64,000 nt of DNA, taken from assembly GCF_007489275.1 (NCBI RefSeq), contig NZ_VLNR01000004.1, positions 92,636-156,635 on the forward strand, read 5' to 3'. This document shows positions 28,570 to 36,870 of this stretch, piece after piece (the first letter of the stretch is position 1; each line of letters begins with the position of its first letter). This DNA comes from Aquimarina algiphila (GTDB lineage Bacteria > Bacteroidota > Bacteroidia > Flavobacteriales > Flavobacteriaceae). A program made the translations under genes and the position numbers. The notes below the pieces were generated by a model. It was not told where the DNA came from. It saw nothing but the letters and a program-made list of their open reading frames with translations, and did not search any database.

Positions 28570-29679
28570 TTATCGAATCTGGCTAAAACGTATTCCTAAT
28601 TGTTTTTCTAATTCTCGAATAGTCTGCACTTCTGATTTGGTCACTAATGCTAAAGAAATTCCAGTTTTTCCTGCTCGTGCAGTTCTCCCGCTTCTATGTG
28701 TATAATACTCTGTTTGATCTGGTAATTGATAATGAAGTACAAAAGATAAATTTGCAACATCTATTCCTCTTGCAGCAACATCTGTCGACACCAACAACTG
28801 TAATGTTTTCTTTCTAAAAGCTCTCATCACTTTATCCCTATCTTTCTGGGTCATTTCTCCCTCAAGCAAGCCAACTTCATAATTCTTAGCTTTTAATTGT
28901 TTGTGAAGCGTTCTTGCAGCAACCTTTGTTCTTGTGAAAATAATACCTCTCCCCTCTTTTTCTGTTTTTAAGAAATAAGTAAGCGTGTCTAACTTATTAA
29001 TCTCATCTCCTACTACAAATTGATGATGTATACCTTTATTGACTGCATCTTCTTTATCTATGCTGACTCTAATAGCGTTTTTATTCACATAAGAATCAAT
29101 AATTTCATTTAAAGAAGAAGGTATTGTCGCCGAAAAAAGCCAAACGTTCCTATAACCTTTAGTTTGACTTAGAATTGTAGTCAACTCCTTTTTAAACCCC
29201 ATACTTAACATCTCATCTGCTTCATCCATAACCAGAGTATCTATTTTAGAAATATCTACCGCCTTCCTCTTTATAAGATCGATAAGTCGTCCTGGAGTTG
29301 CCACAACAATATGCGTCGGTCTGGTAAGTCTGGATATTTGTCGTTCGATTTTCTCACCACCATAAACAGATTCTGTAAAAATCTTATCTGTATACTTGGT
29401 AAACTTAAAAAGTTGTTTTGCTATTTGCTGTCCTAGTTCACGTGTCGGTGCCAGAATTAAAGCCTGGACATGTTTTTTTGAAGGATCTATTTGTGATAAT
29501 AACGGAATTCCGAAGGCCGCTGTTTTTCCTGTTCCGGTTTGAGCTTTTCCAATAAAATCAGTCTGACGATTCATCAGAACCGGAATTGCTTGTTCTTGAA
29601 TCTTTGTAGGAATACTAATCCCCATTTCCTTAAGACCTTTGTTAAGGTCTTTGGAGACCCCTAACTCTAAAAATGTCAT
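28570..29679 (-). CDS. DEAD-box ATP-dependent RNA helicase
   Basis: I chose the ATG at 29679 (369 residues, MTFLELGVSKDL). The upstream frame reads through the predicted promoter. Motifs, numbered from this start: Q motif GISIPTKIQEQ (20-30), Walker A AQTGTGKT (46-53), DEAD (152-155), SAT (183-185) and HRSGRTARAG (328-337). The protein stops soon after the helicase core. It has no RGG tail or DbpA RNA-binding domain, giving a minimal RhlE-like helicase. The likely role is RNA unwinding in ribosome assembly or cold adaptation, from the family. It converges on the response regulator gene with only 22 bp between stops. Confidence 0.94.
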   Translation of the reverse strand: MTFLELGVSKDLNKGLKEMGISIPTKIQEQAIPVLMNRQTDFIGKAQTGTGKTAAFGIPLLSQIDPSKKHVQALILAPTRELGQQIAKQLFKFTKYTDKIFTESVYGGEKIERQISRLTRPTHIVVATPGRLIDLIKRKAVDISKIDTLVMDEADEMLSMGFKKELTTILSQTKGYRNVWLFSATIPSSLNEIIDSYVNKNAIRVSIDKEDAVNKGIHHQFVVGDEINKLDTLTYFLKTEKEGRGIIFTRTKVAARTLHKQLKAKNYEVGLLEGEMTQKDRDKVMRAFRKKTLQLLVSTDVAARGIDVANLSFVLHYQLPDQTEYYTHRSGRTARAGKTGISLALVTKSEVQTIRELEKQLGIRFSQIR

Positions 29680-29698
29680 ACATATCTGATTTAAGCTG

Positions 29699-29731
29699 CA
29701 AAAGTAATTTAATATCTTTTCATAATTCAAC
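29699..29731 (-). promoter_or_regulatory. Bacteroidota-type promoter of the DEAD-box helicase gene
   Basis: On the minus strand a -33-like GTTG (29728-29731) is followed, after a 21-nt spacer, by TACTTTTG (29699-29706), a full match to the TAnnTTTG -7 consensus. A start site about 7 nt downstream would give a leader of around 13 nt before the ATG at 29679. Confidence 0.5.
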
Positions 29732-29765
29732 TTAATCAAAAAATAACGTATTTAAGTCATCTAAA

Positions 29766-30146
29766 CTAACAAGAAATACTCATGAAGTATTCAAAAAATT
29801 GTCTTTTTAAAGTCAAACCTTTTTTATGAAAATGAGATCTATTCATACAAAAACCTCCAGAGCAATTAAAATCTGAGTTCTCTTCAGAAGAAATGATATC
29901 TAATAATACCACTTTATGATCATGCACATGAAATTCGTCTTCATGATCATGACTGTGTTTTTGAGAATCAATATTGTCAGAAAAAACTTTCTTTTGAAGT
30001 TTCGCCGAGTTCAAAACATTTTTTGTTTTTGAAGATAACACCAAATAGTCTGTAGAATGTTCTGCTAATTGCTGACTTTGTGCAGTCATAGCAAAGAAAC
30101 TAAATAAAACAAAAAATAAAGATATAGTACGTAGTTGTTTAGTCAT
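29766..30146 (-). CDS. Small secreted His-rich protein, possible metal binder
   Basis: The protein has 126 residues from the ATG at 30146. An ATG three codons upstream is an alternative. The signal peptide ends TAQSQQ. The mature chain has a His/Asp/Glu cluster, HSHDHEDEFHVHDH, and a C-terminal Cys/His region CSGGFCMNRSHFHKKG plus a final Cys. This composition suggests binding of zinc, copper or nickel in the periplasm. I do not recognise a named family. It stands alone, with the helicase downstream on the same strand. Confidence 0.7.
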   Translation of the reverse strand: MTKQLRTISLFFVLFSFFAMTAQSQQLAEHSTDYLVLSSKTKNVLNSAKLQKKVFSDNIDSQKHSHDHEDEFHVHDHKVVLLDIISSEENSDFNCSGGFCMNRSHFHKKGLTLKRQFFEYFMSISC

Positions 30147-30366
30147 ATGGGGCATGATTTTATAATTATTCGCTATTAACTTTCATTTCAAAGTAAATCT
30201 ATTTCTTAAATAAAAACGGATTTAAACTTTATTTCTCTTTTAATAACATCGGCAAAGTACAAATAAAATCGATGAAATACAAGACATCTTGTTTTTTTAA
30301 CAATCTGATATGCAAAAACTGTACGCTATATCATCTAGATTCAAAATTAGGTATCCTTTTTTACTC

Positions 30367-31257
30367 CTAAAAAAGAGATAAATCATCAGATAGATGACTT
30401 GGTAAACTTAAATCTACATTCAAATGTTCATTTAATTTAGAAATAAAATACTTCGACAATAATGGAGACTCTTTTTCAATATTCTGATGTACAAAAAAAT
30501 GTATATTAGAAATTCCTTGCTCTTTCCACTCACCAAGTCTTTTAATCCAATCATCAAGTCTTGTATAATCAGTTTCATGGTTTGCTCCTACATATCGTAT
30601 AAATGCTTCATTATTGGTTAAGCGCATGTGTAACAAATCTCTTCTTCCAGCGGTATCAGTAATAATATTAGCAACGTTATTATTTTCCAGAAGGGTATAT
30701 AAATCATTTGCTACTACAGTATCATTAAACCAGTCGGTATGCCTAAACTCTACTGCAAGTCGTATTTCTTTAGGCCATTGTTCTATAAACCGAATAACTC
30801 TATCAAAATTCTTGGGACCAAAATTACCGTGTAACTGTAAAAATATAGTTCCTAATTTTTCTTTTAAATGAATCACATTAGACAAGTATTGATCTACATA
30901 AGGTTGTACATCTTCGTTTAATCTTTTCAAATGTGATATGTTTTGTACAAGTTTGGGGAAAAATTTAAATCCCGCAGGCGTTTTATCGTACCATTTTTTA
31001 AATTGTTCTTCAGGAAATATCCTATAAAAAGTAGCATTTAGTTCTATACAATTAAATTGTCTAGAATAATATTCTAACTCATCTTTTGTTCCTCTGGGAT
31101 AAAAACCTTTCAAATCTTGTCTGTTCCATTTTGCGCAACCAACATGTATAGATAGGTTTCCTGAAGCGGTTTCTTTTAAAATTCTTCCAGTATTCTCATC
31201 ATCCTCTGGTAAGGTGAAATCAATTGTTTCTGGATATTCTACTTTGCCAAACTGCAT
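30367..31257 (-). CDS. DUF72 family protein (TIM-barrel type)
   Basis: The protein has 296 residues with no signal peptide. It has the DUF72 signatures LSIHVGCAKWNRQDLKGFYP near residue 35, LEYYSRQFNCIELNATFYRI, LAVEFRHTDWF and a C-terminal NIHFFVHQN. DUF72 proteins adopt a TIM-barrel fold and are widespread. Their reaction is not established to my knowledge. It is transcribed divergently from the LolA-like gene at 31348. Confidence 0.9.
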   Translation of the reverse strand: MQFGKVEYPETIDFTLPEDDENTGRILKETASGNLSIHVGCAKWNRQDLKGFYPRGTKDELEYYSRQFNCIELNATFYRIFPEEQFKKWYDKTPAGFKFFPKLVQNISHLKRLNEDVQPYVDQYLSNVIHLKEKLGTIFLQLHGNFGPKNFDRVIRFIEQWPKEIRLAVEFRHTDWFNDTVVANDLYTLLENNNVANIITDTAGRRDLLHMRLTNNEAFIRYVGANHETDYTRLDDWIKRLGEWKEQGISNIHFFVHQNIEKESPLLSKYFISKLNEHLNVDLSLPSHLSDDLSLF

Positions 31258-31347
31258 ATCAATTATTAAAAAAAGATTAATATAAAGTGTAACAAAAATA
31301 TGATTTGGTTAACTAACTTTATAACAACATCATAAAAACTTACAACA

Positions 31348-32085
31348 ATGAATGCTTTAAAATCAATTTTGGTAGCTTTTGTTTTAGCTATATCATCTTC
31401 TTTTTACGCTCAGACAGCTGACGAAATCATAAACAATTATTTTGAAAATACCGGTGGAAAAGAAAACTGGGAAAAGTTAGAAGGTATTGAAATGGTTGGA
31501 GTCATGAAAATGCAAAATATGGAAATTCCATTTGAACAAGTAGCAACAAAAAATGGTAAACAAGTAGTTACAATCGAACTTCAAGGTAATAGAATGGTAT
31601 GGTCTGCTTTTGATGGAGAAACATCATGGGAAAGAAATCAACAAACTATGGAGGCAGAAAAAAGGGATAATGAAGCAACCGAAAATATTAAAAAACAAGT
31701 CAAAGATTTCCCAGACCCATTATTAAACTATAAAGAAAAAGGATATACCGTAGAGTTAATTGGCAAAGAAACTATAGATGGTACAGAAACATTTAAAATA
31801 AAACTTACTAAAGATCCAATTCTTATCAACGGAGAATCAAAACCTAATATTTCTCATTACTATTTTGACACAGAAAACTTTGTTCCTATAATAATAGAGT
31901 CAGAGATCAATGAAGGTCCAATGAAAGGTCAAACTGTAAAGTCTTCTGTTAGTGACTACCAGGAAGTAAACGGAGTATATTTTCCATTTACTATAAGTAA
32001 TCAATTTCAAACTCTGGGCTTTAAAGAAATTAAGTTAAATCCTGAAGTTGATGCTGCAGTTTTTGCTTTTCCAGAAAAAAAATAA
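31348..32085 (+). CDS. Secreted LolA/outer-membrane lipoprotein-sorting-like protein
   Basis: The protein has 245 residues with a signal peptide (ending SSSFYAQ). The opening TADEIINNYFENTGGKENWEKLEGIEMVGVMKMQNMEIPFEQ and the alternating strands that follow resemble the half-barrel LolA/LppX-like fold common in Bacteroidota. Its function may be binding a lipid or hydrophobic ligand in the periplasm, which is inferred from fold only. A strong terminator follows, so it is transcribed separately from the next gene. Confidence 0.7.
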   Translation: MNALKSILVAFVLAISSSFYAQTADEIINNYFENTGGKENWEKLEGIEMVGVMKMQNMEIPFEQVATKNGKQVVTIELQGNRMVWSAFDGETSWERNQQTMEAEKRDNEATENIKKQVKDFPDPLLNYKEKGYTVELIGKETIDGTETFKIKLTKDPILINGESKPNISHYYFDTENFVPIIIESEINEGPMKGQTVKSSVSDYQEVNGVYFPFTISNQFQTLGFKEIKLNPEVDAAVFAFPEKK

Positions 32086-32099
32086 TCTACATCTATTAT

Positions 32100-32133
32100 A
32101 ATCCCCAAAAAATTATTTTTTTGGGGATTTTTT
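32100..32133 (+). terminator. Strong intrinsic terminator
   Basis: AATCCCCAAAAAA (32100-32112) pairs perfectly with TTTTTTGGGGATT (32117-32129) around a TTAT loop and is followed by a T run. It ends transcription of the LolA-like gene and separates it from the BNR-repeat gene. Confidence 0.85.
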
Positions 32134-32160
32134 ATTCACACTAAACCAATCAAAACAATT

Positions 32161-35100
32161 ATGTATAAAAAAACAATTGTTGCGGCTATTTGTATTCTAT
32201 ATTCAATAAGTATACAATCTCAGGATATTGTCTTAAAAGGAAAAGAGCTTTTTGGCAATTTAGAGGCACGACAAATCGGTCCTGCTCTTATGAGCGGTAG
32301 AATAATTGATCTAGAAAATCACCCTACAAATTCTAAAGTACTTTATGCAGGAACTGCAGGTGGTGGTGTTTGGAAATCTGAAAATGCAGGTGCTTCATTT
32401 ACTTCAGTCTTTGATGACCATGCTCAATCTATTGGTGTGGTTGCCATTGATCCTAATGATCCCGATAAAACTGTATGGGTAGGAACAGGTGAAATCTGGA
32501 CAAGAAATAGTGTTTCTATCGGTGACGGTTTATATAAATCTTCAGATGGAGGCGCTAACTGGAAAAAGATGGGATTCGAAAATTCAGAACGAATTAGCAG
32601 CATCGAGATCAATCCAAAAAATTCGAACGAAGTATATGTTGGTGTCATGGGTGCTCTATGGGGTGATAGCCCAGACAGAGGAGTATATAAGACTACAGAC
32701 GGCGGAAAAACATGGAATAAAATATTGTATGTTAATGAAAAAACCGGAGTTAATGATCTTATCATGGATCCTAATGATCCAAATACATTGTACGCAGCAA
32801 TGTGGGAATTTAGGAGAACCGCATGGGGTTTTAATTCTGGAGGACCAGAGAGCGCATTATATAAATCTACAGATGCAGGAAAAACATGGAACAAAATTCA
32901 TAATGGCTTTCCCAAAGGTGACTTAGGGAGATTTGCGATTGCTATTGCTCCTTCTAACTCTAAAATAGTATTTGCTGTTGTAGAAAGTAAAGAAAATAAA
33001 GGATTATATAGATCTGATGATGCTGGTGCAAACTGGAAACTACTCAATGGAGATTTTGGACTTGTAGTAAGGCCATTCTATTTCTCAAGATTAGTGGTTC
33101 ATCCAAAAAATCCAGATATTCTGGTAAAAGGAGGTTTGTTTGGATCCATATCCAGAGATGGAGGAAAGACTTTCAAAAATCTTGGGGATATGCATGCAGA
33201 TATACACGATATTGTTTTTGATATTAATAATCCTGATGCTATGTATGTTGGAACCGATGGCGGTGTTTACAGAAGTTGGGATGGTGGTGCTACCTTGGAT
33301 ATGGTAGATAATCTGCCTGTATCCCAATTTTATCATATTAGTGTAGACAATGAAGAACCCTATAATATTTATGGAGGACTACAAGACAATGGTTCATGGT
33401 GGGGTCCCTCTTCCTCTCCCGGGGGAATAGAAGCTCGCGATTGGAAACGCGTAGGTGTCGGAGATGGGTTTAGAGTTTTAAAACATCCATCAAAAAACAT
33501 TATTTATTCTGAGATGCAGGGAGCGCAAAATGTATGGAGATATGATGTGGATAAAAATTACACCAAAAATGTACAACCTCTCCCTATTAAAGGAGAAGCT
33601 GATTTACGCTTTAATTGGAACGCTCCAATGGCAGTAAGTAATCATCAACCCGATCGCTTTTACATGGGAAGTCAATTTCTTCATGTAAGCGAAGACATGG
33701 GAGATAATTGGAAAAAAATATCCCCAGACCTTACTACCAATGATCCTGCAAAACAGGATAAAGAGTCCGGAGGTATCTCGGTAGACAAATCCGGTGCAGA
33801 AACACATACTACAATTTTTACAATTGCAGAATCACCTATAGATCAAAAAATTATTTGGGTAGGAACCGATGATGGTAACGTACAAGTTACGCAAGATGGC
33901 GGGGTTACCTGGACCAATACTGTTGCAAATATTCAAGGATTGCCAAAAAACACATGGGTATATCACATCGAAGCCAGCACACATAATAAAGCTACTGCAT
34001 ATGCTGTTTTTGATGGTCACGCATCTGGAGATATGACTACTTATGTGTACAAAACTTCTGATTTTGGAAAAACATGGAAATCCATTGTTACTGATGAAAT
34101 CATTGGTTTTGCAAGAAATATCCAAGAAGATTATGTCAATGAAGACTTATTATACCTTGGTACCGAGTTTGGATTATTTATTACTATTAATGGTGGTAAA
34201 AACTGGTCTCGTTTCACTAATAACATGCCTGCAACAGCAGTTCATTTTATTGATCTACAGAAAAAAAGTAATGACCTTGTTTTAGGAACTCATGGTAGAG
34301 GTGTTATCATTATAGATGATATTTCTCCCTTAAGGCAAATAAACCAAGAGGTACTTATTAAAGATGTTCATTTTTTTGATACCAAGTCGTTTGCCATAAA
34401 AGAAGAAGGCGGTTTTGGAGGAGGAAGCACAGAGCTTCAATTTGTTGGTGATAATCCAAGTGCTTCGGCAAAAATTATTTACTACCTCAAAAAGAGACAT
34501 ACCTTCGGAAAAATGACTCTTTCTATTCAGGATCAAAATGGAAATGAAATCGTTAGTCTTGTTCCCGGTAAAAGTAAAGGAATTAATATTGTAGATTGGA
34601 ATTTTAGGAAAAAAGCACCAAAGGTCGCAGCAGGAAAGACATTTACTTTTGGAGGATTTACGGCTCCGCGAGCTCCTTCAGGAACCTATAAGGTTATACT
34701 TACCAAAGGTAAAAAGCAATATGAAAGCACTATAACGCTACAAAATGATCCTAAATCCTTAATTACAGAAAATGATAGAATTGTACATCGTAAAATAACA
34801 AAAGAGTTATTTGATGACATGGAGGATTTAGCATATTTGGTATATAAAATTGATCAAAACATTAAAAAAGCAGAGGGAATTGCTAAAAAGGATCCTGCAT
34901 CGCAAAAAGTTACTTCTGCCGTAATTGCAACATTAAATGCTCTAAAAGAAACTCTGGTAGTTACAACAGGAGATAATTATGTTAACGAAGCAGAACCTCA
35001 ATTAAGAGAAAAGCTATCAAAATTGTATGGAGAAGTTGCAGATCAATTCGAGAAACCTTCTTTCTCACAAATAGAGAATAAAGAAGTTTTGGAGAAAAGG

Positions 35101-35229
35101 CTAAATGAAGGGAAAACTGCTTACGAAAAAATTAATAACAAACAAATCGCAAAACTTAACAAATATCTGGAAAAATCAGGAAATACTACTGCCGAAATTT
35201 TAGATAAAGAGAAGTTTTTGACTAAATAA
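32161..35229 (+). CDS. Secreted VPS10/sortilin-like BNR-repeat protein
   Basis: The protein has 1022 residues with a signal peptide ending SIQSQ. The first ~700 residues form beta-propellers with at least eight Asp-box motifs (SxDxGxTW type): SSDGGANW, TTDGGKTW, STDAGKTW, SDDAGANW, SRDGGKTF, TQDGGVTW, TSDFGKTW and TINGGKNW. A C-terminal region (about 720-850) with GIVDWNFRKK-like and FTFGGFTAPRAPSGTYKV strands resembles a beta-sandwich, and a helical tail follows. Such proteins are often labelled glycosyl hydrolases, but Asp boxes are structural and I see no proven catalytic triad. A surface or periplasmic binding or processing role is possible. Confidence 0.85.
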   Translation: MYKKTIVAAICILYSISIQSQDIVLKGKELFGNLEARQIGPALMSGRIIDLENHPTNSKVLYAGTAGGGVWKSENAGASFTSVFDDHAQSIGVVAIDPNDPDKTVWVGTGEIWTRNSVSIGDGLYKSSDGGANWKKMGFENSERISSIEINPKNSNEVYVGVMGALWGDSPDRGVYKTTDGGKTWNKILYVNEKTGVNDLIMDPNDPNTLYAAMWEFRRTAWGFNSGGPESALYKSTDAGKTWNKIHNGFPKGDLGRFAIAIAPSNSKIVFAVVESKENKGLYRSDDAGANWKLLNGDFGLVVRPFYFSRLVVHPKNPDILVKGGLFGSISRDGGKTFKNLGDMHADIHDIVFDINNPDAMYVGTDGGVYRSWDGGATLDMVDNLPVSQFYHISVDNEEPYNIYGGLQDNGSWWGPSSSPGGIEARDWKRVGVGDGFRVLKHPSKNIIYSEMQGAQNVWRYDVDKNYTKNVQPLPIKGEADLRFNWNAPMAVSNHQPDRFYMGSQFLHVSEDMGDNWKKISPDLTTNDPAKQDKESGGISVDKSGAETHTTIFTIAESPIDQKIIWVGTDDGNVQVTQDGGVTWTNTVANIQGLPKNTWVYHIEASTHNKATAYAVFDGHASGDMTTYVYKTSDFGKTWKSIVTDEIIGFARNIQEDYVNEDLLYLGTEFGLFITINGGKNWSRFTNNMPATAVHFIDLQKKSNDLVLGTHGRGVIIIDDISPLRQINQEVLIKDVHFFDTKSFAIKEEGGFGGGSTELQFVGDNPSASAKIIYYLKKRHTFGKMTLSIQDQNGNEIVSLVPGKSKGINIVDWNFRKKAPKVAAGKTFTFGGFTAPRAPSGTYKVILTKGKKQYESTITLQNDPKSLITENDRIVHRKITKELFDDMEDLAYLVYKIDQNIKKAEGIAKKDPASQKVTSAVIATLNALKETLVVTTGDNYVNEAEPQLREKLSKLYGEVADQFEKPSFSQIENKEVLEKRLNEGKTAYEKINNKQIAKLNKYLEKSGNTTAEILDKEKFLTK

Positions 35230-35249
35230 CATCTATAGTTTTATGATCT

Positions 35250-35277
35250 ATTACACCCCTCCCAGGAGGGGTGTAAT
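35250..35277 (+). terminator. GC-rich hairpin after the BNR-repeat gene
   Basis: ATTACACCCCTCC (35250-35262) pairs perfectly with GGAGGGGTGTAAT (35265-35277), 20 bp after the stop. The loop is very tight and no T run follows. The position and strength still suit a terminator. Confidence 0.65.
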
Positions 35278-35435
35278 GTATATATAAGTTAGCATTAAGA
35301 TAATATAACACACTTATAAAAAGGGTACATTAGATTTAAATTTAAGCCATTATTGTTTATAACTAGTTTAAAACTCTAATTCAGATCTTGATTTTGAGTA
35401 CCACAATTAAGTATTTTTAGTAAACCTTCTTTATT

Positions 35436-35840
35436 ATGGAAAACAGGGAATCAAATTTATTGGCAATACGTCCTCAATTATTAAATGCTAAAGTTTCTAA
35501 AAACATGTCTAATGATGAGCAGTTTCAGAATAAAACAATTCGGCCTATCATAAAACTACAAGGAGACTTATTAATTGAAGTATTTAAAAATTATATTACA
35601 AAAAGAAAAAATACGTTCTACGAATTAACCTTAGAAAAGCGTTTTGATTTCATCGAAAATGCTATTCAAAAGGATATGAAATTCAGGAATAGCCTTAAAG
35701 GGATGATTATTGGGCAATTTACAGTAGAAGAATATCTTATTTATATCAAAAATTCTTCGGCTTTAAATAAACGTATGATGAATATTGTAAAAGAACGTTT
35801 ACATGATAGTGTACAGCTATTAGAATATAAAGTTGCCTGA
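35436..35840 (+). CDS. Conserved hypothetical protein, 134 residues
   Basis: It is cytoplasmic, with no signal peptide or membrane helix. The core IRPIIKLQGDLLIEVFKNYITKRKN and MKFRNSLKGMIIGQFTVEEYLIYIKNSSALNKRMMNIVKERL is predicted to be mainly helical. I recall close relatives in flavobacteria that are sometimes labelled glyoxalase, but no VOC pattern is visible, so I leave the function open. The left copy of the imperfect direct repeat lies about 50 bp after its stop. Confidence 0.7.
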   Translation: MENRESNLLAIRPQLLNAKVSKNMSNDEQFQNKTIRPIIKLQGDLLIEVFKNYITKRKNTFYELTLEKRFDFIENAIQKDMKFRNSLKGMIIGQFTVEEYLIYIKNSSALNKRMMNIVKERLHDSVQLLEYKVA

Positions 35841-35891
35841 TTACTAAGTAACTTTGTTTTTAAACATTACATTATACATTTCTTGTAAAAT

Positions 35892-35951
35892 TGTTAATTG
35901 TGGTAATGCCATATCAAAAAACAAAGCTTTACATATATCTTTAAAGGAATA
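35892..35951 (+). repeat. Imperfect direct repeat, left copy
   Basis: The 60 bp beginning TGTTAATTG and containing TATCAAAAAACAAA and CATATATCTTTAAA matches 40658-40717 at 53 of 60 positions without gaps. Weaker similarity continues for about 50 bp (shared TATAAACCTTAA-like block). The copies lie 4.8 kb apart on the same strand and bracket the two-component/stress gene block. Confidence 0.8.
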
Positions 35952-36067
35952 ATAACTATTAACCTATGTTATGTTAAAAAATATTATAAACCTTAAAGGT
36001 AGATTCTAATTAAAAGGATAATTCAGTATGTTGTATTAAAAATCATACGGATACTGTTTTAAAATTC

Positions 36068-36089
36068 TAATACTATTCTAATCTCATTC
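36068..36089 (+). promoter_or_regulatory. Tandem 11-bp motif, candidate response-regulator operator (site A)
   Basis: TAATACTATTC (36068-36078) is followed directly by TAATCTCATTC (36079-36089), 80 bp before the response regulator ATG. The same TAATCTCATTC element recurs upstream of the universal stress gene at 38251. Tandem half-sites one helical turn apart are typical for OmpR/PhoB-type regulators. Confidence 0.55.
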
Positions 36090-36168
36090 GCAATGAACCC
36101 TGAGGCTTAATTTTTAGCTTTATGATTTTAAAACCCATACTATTCCAAATACTATCGGGCACACACAC

Positions 36169-36870
36169 ATGATCAAACGAATATTGGTTATAGAAGATGA
36201 ACAGAATGTAGCTGCTTTTATTAAGCAAGGATTGTGTGAATCGGGATATGAAGTTTTTTTAGCTTATGAAAGTCTACAAGGTTTGGAACTGTTAAAACAG
36301 AAAGAAATAGATTTGCTTATTCTTGATGTTATTTTACCAGGTATGAGCGGGATTTTAATAGCTGAAAAAATCAGGGAACTTGGTTATAAAAATCTACCCA
36401 TTATAATGCTCACAGCACTAGGAACAACCGAAAATATAGTCAAAGGTCTAGATTCAGGAGCCGACGACTATCTGGTAAAACCTTTTAAATTTAAAGAACT
36501 ATTGGCCCGTATCCGAGCATTGTCAAGACGACATGAATCTTCAATTGTCATAAACCAAAAATTAACTATACTCGACCTAGAACTTGACAAAGACGCCAAA
36601 ATAGTAAAAAGATCTGGCGATGAAATCAAATTAACCTCCACAGAATTCCGTTTACTCGAGTTTTTATTAAAAAACAAGAATAGGGTTTTGAGCCGTATCG
36701 ATATCCTTGAAAATGTATGGGATATTAGCTTTAATCCTGGAACCAATGTCGTTGACGTTTATGTCAATTACCTTAGAAACAAAATAGATAAGGATTGTAA
36801 ACCAAAACTAATCCATACAGTAATCGGTATGGGATATACTTTGCGTGAGCCTGCTGACAATGAAGATTAG
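36169..36870 (+). CDS. OmpR/PhoB-family response regulator
   Basis: The protein has 233 residues. The receiver domain (1-120) has acidic pocket E9-D10-E11, phospho-acceptor D53 (LLILDVILPGMSG), the Thr in IIMLTALG and the Lys in YLVKPFKFKELLAR. The winged-helix output domain (about 135-230) has LTSTEFRLLEFLLKNKNRVLSR and VDVYVNYLRNKID. It is a DNA-binding transcription factor paired with the kinase that overlaps its 3' end. The 11-bp tandem motif upstream of its own gene and upstream of the stress gene is its most likely binding site. Confidence 0.95.
   Translation: MIKRILVIEDEQNVAAFIKQGLCESGYEVFLAYESLQGLELLKQKEIDLLILDVILPGMSGILIAEKIRELGYKNLPIIMLTALGTTENIVKGLDSGADDYLVKPFKFKELLARIRALSRRHESSIVINQKLTILDLELDKDAKIVKRSGDEIKLTSTEFRLLEFLLKNKNRVLSRIDILENVWDISFNPGTNVVDVYVNYLRNKIDKDCKPKLIHTVIGMGYTLREPADNED

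Larger units (their letters stand above)
35841..36168. other. Intergenic region with direct repeat and operator-like motif (328 bp)
   Basis: No gene is seen. It contains the left copy of a ~60-bp imperfect direct repeat (35892-35951) and the tandem 11-bp motif at 36068-36089. It must carry the promoter of the two-component operon. Confidence 0.5.

Noticed and set aside
32489..32926. 145-codon overlapping frame on the same strand inside the BNR-repeat gene.
   Set aside because: It lies wholly inside a well-supported gene; repeats of Asp-box sequence read in another frame explain its length.
33091..34536. Several minus-strand frames of 67-97 codons inside the BNR-repeat gene.
   Set aside because: They are opposite-strand shadows of a long gene with no independent signals.
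35436..35840. Glyoxalase label recalled for relatives of the 134-residue protein.
   Set aside because: No VOC strand pattern or metal ligands are visible; the label looks like an annotation carry-over.
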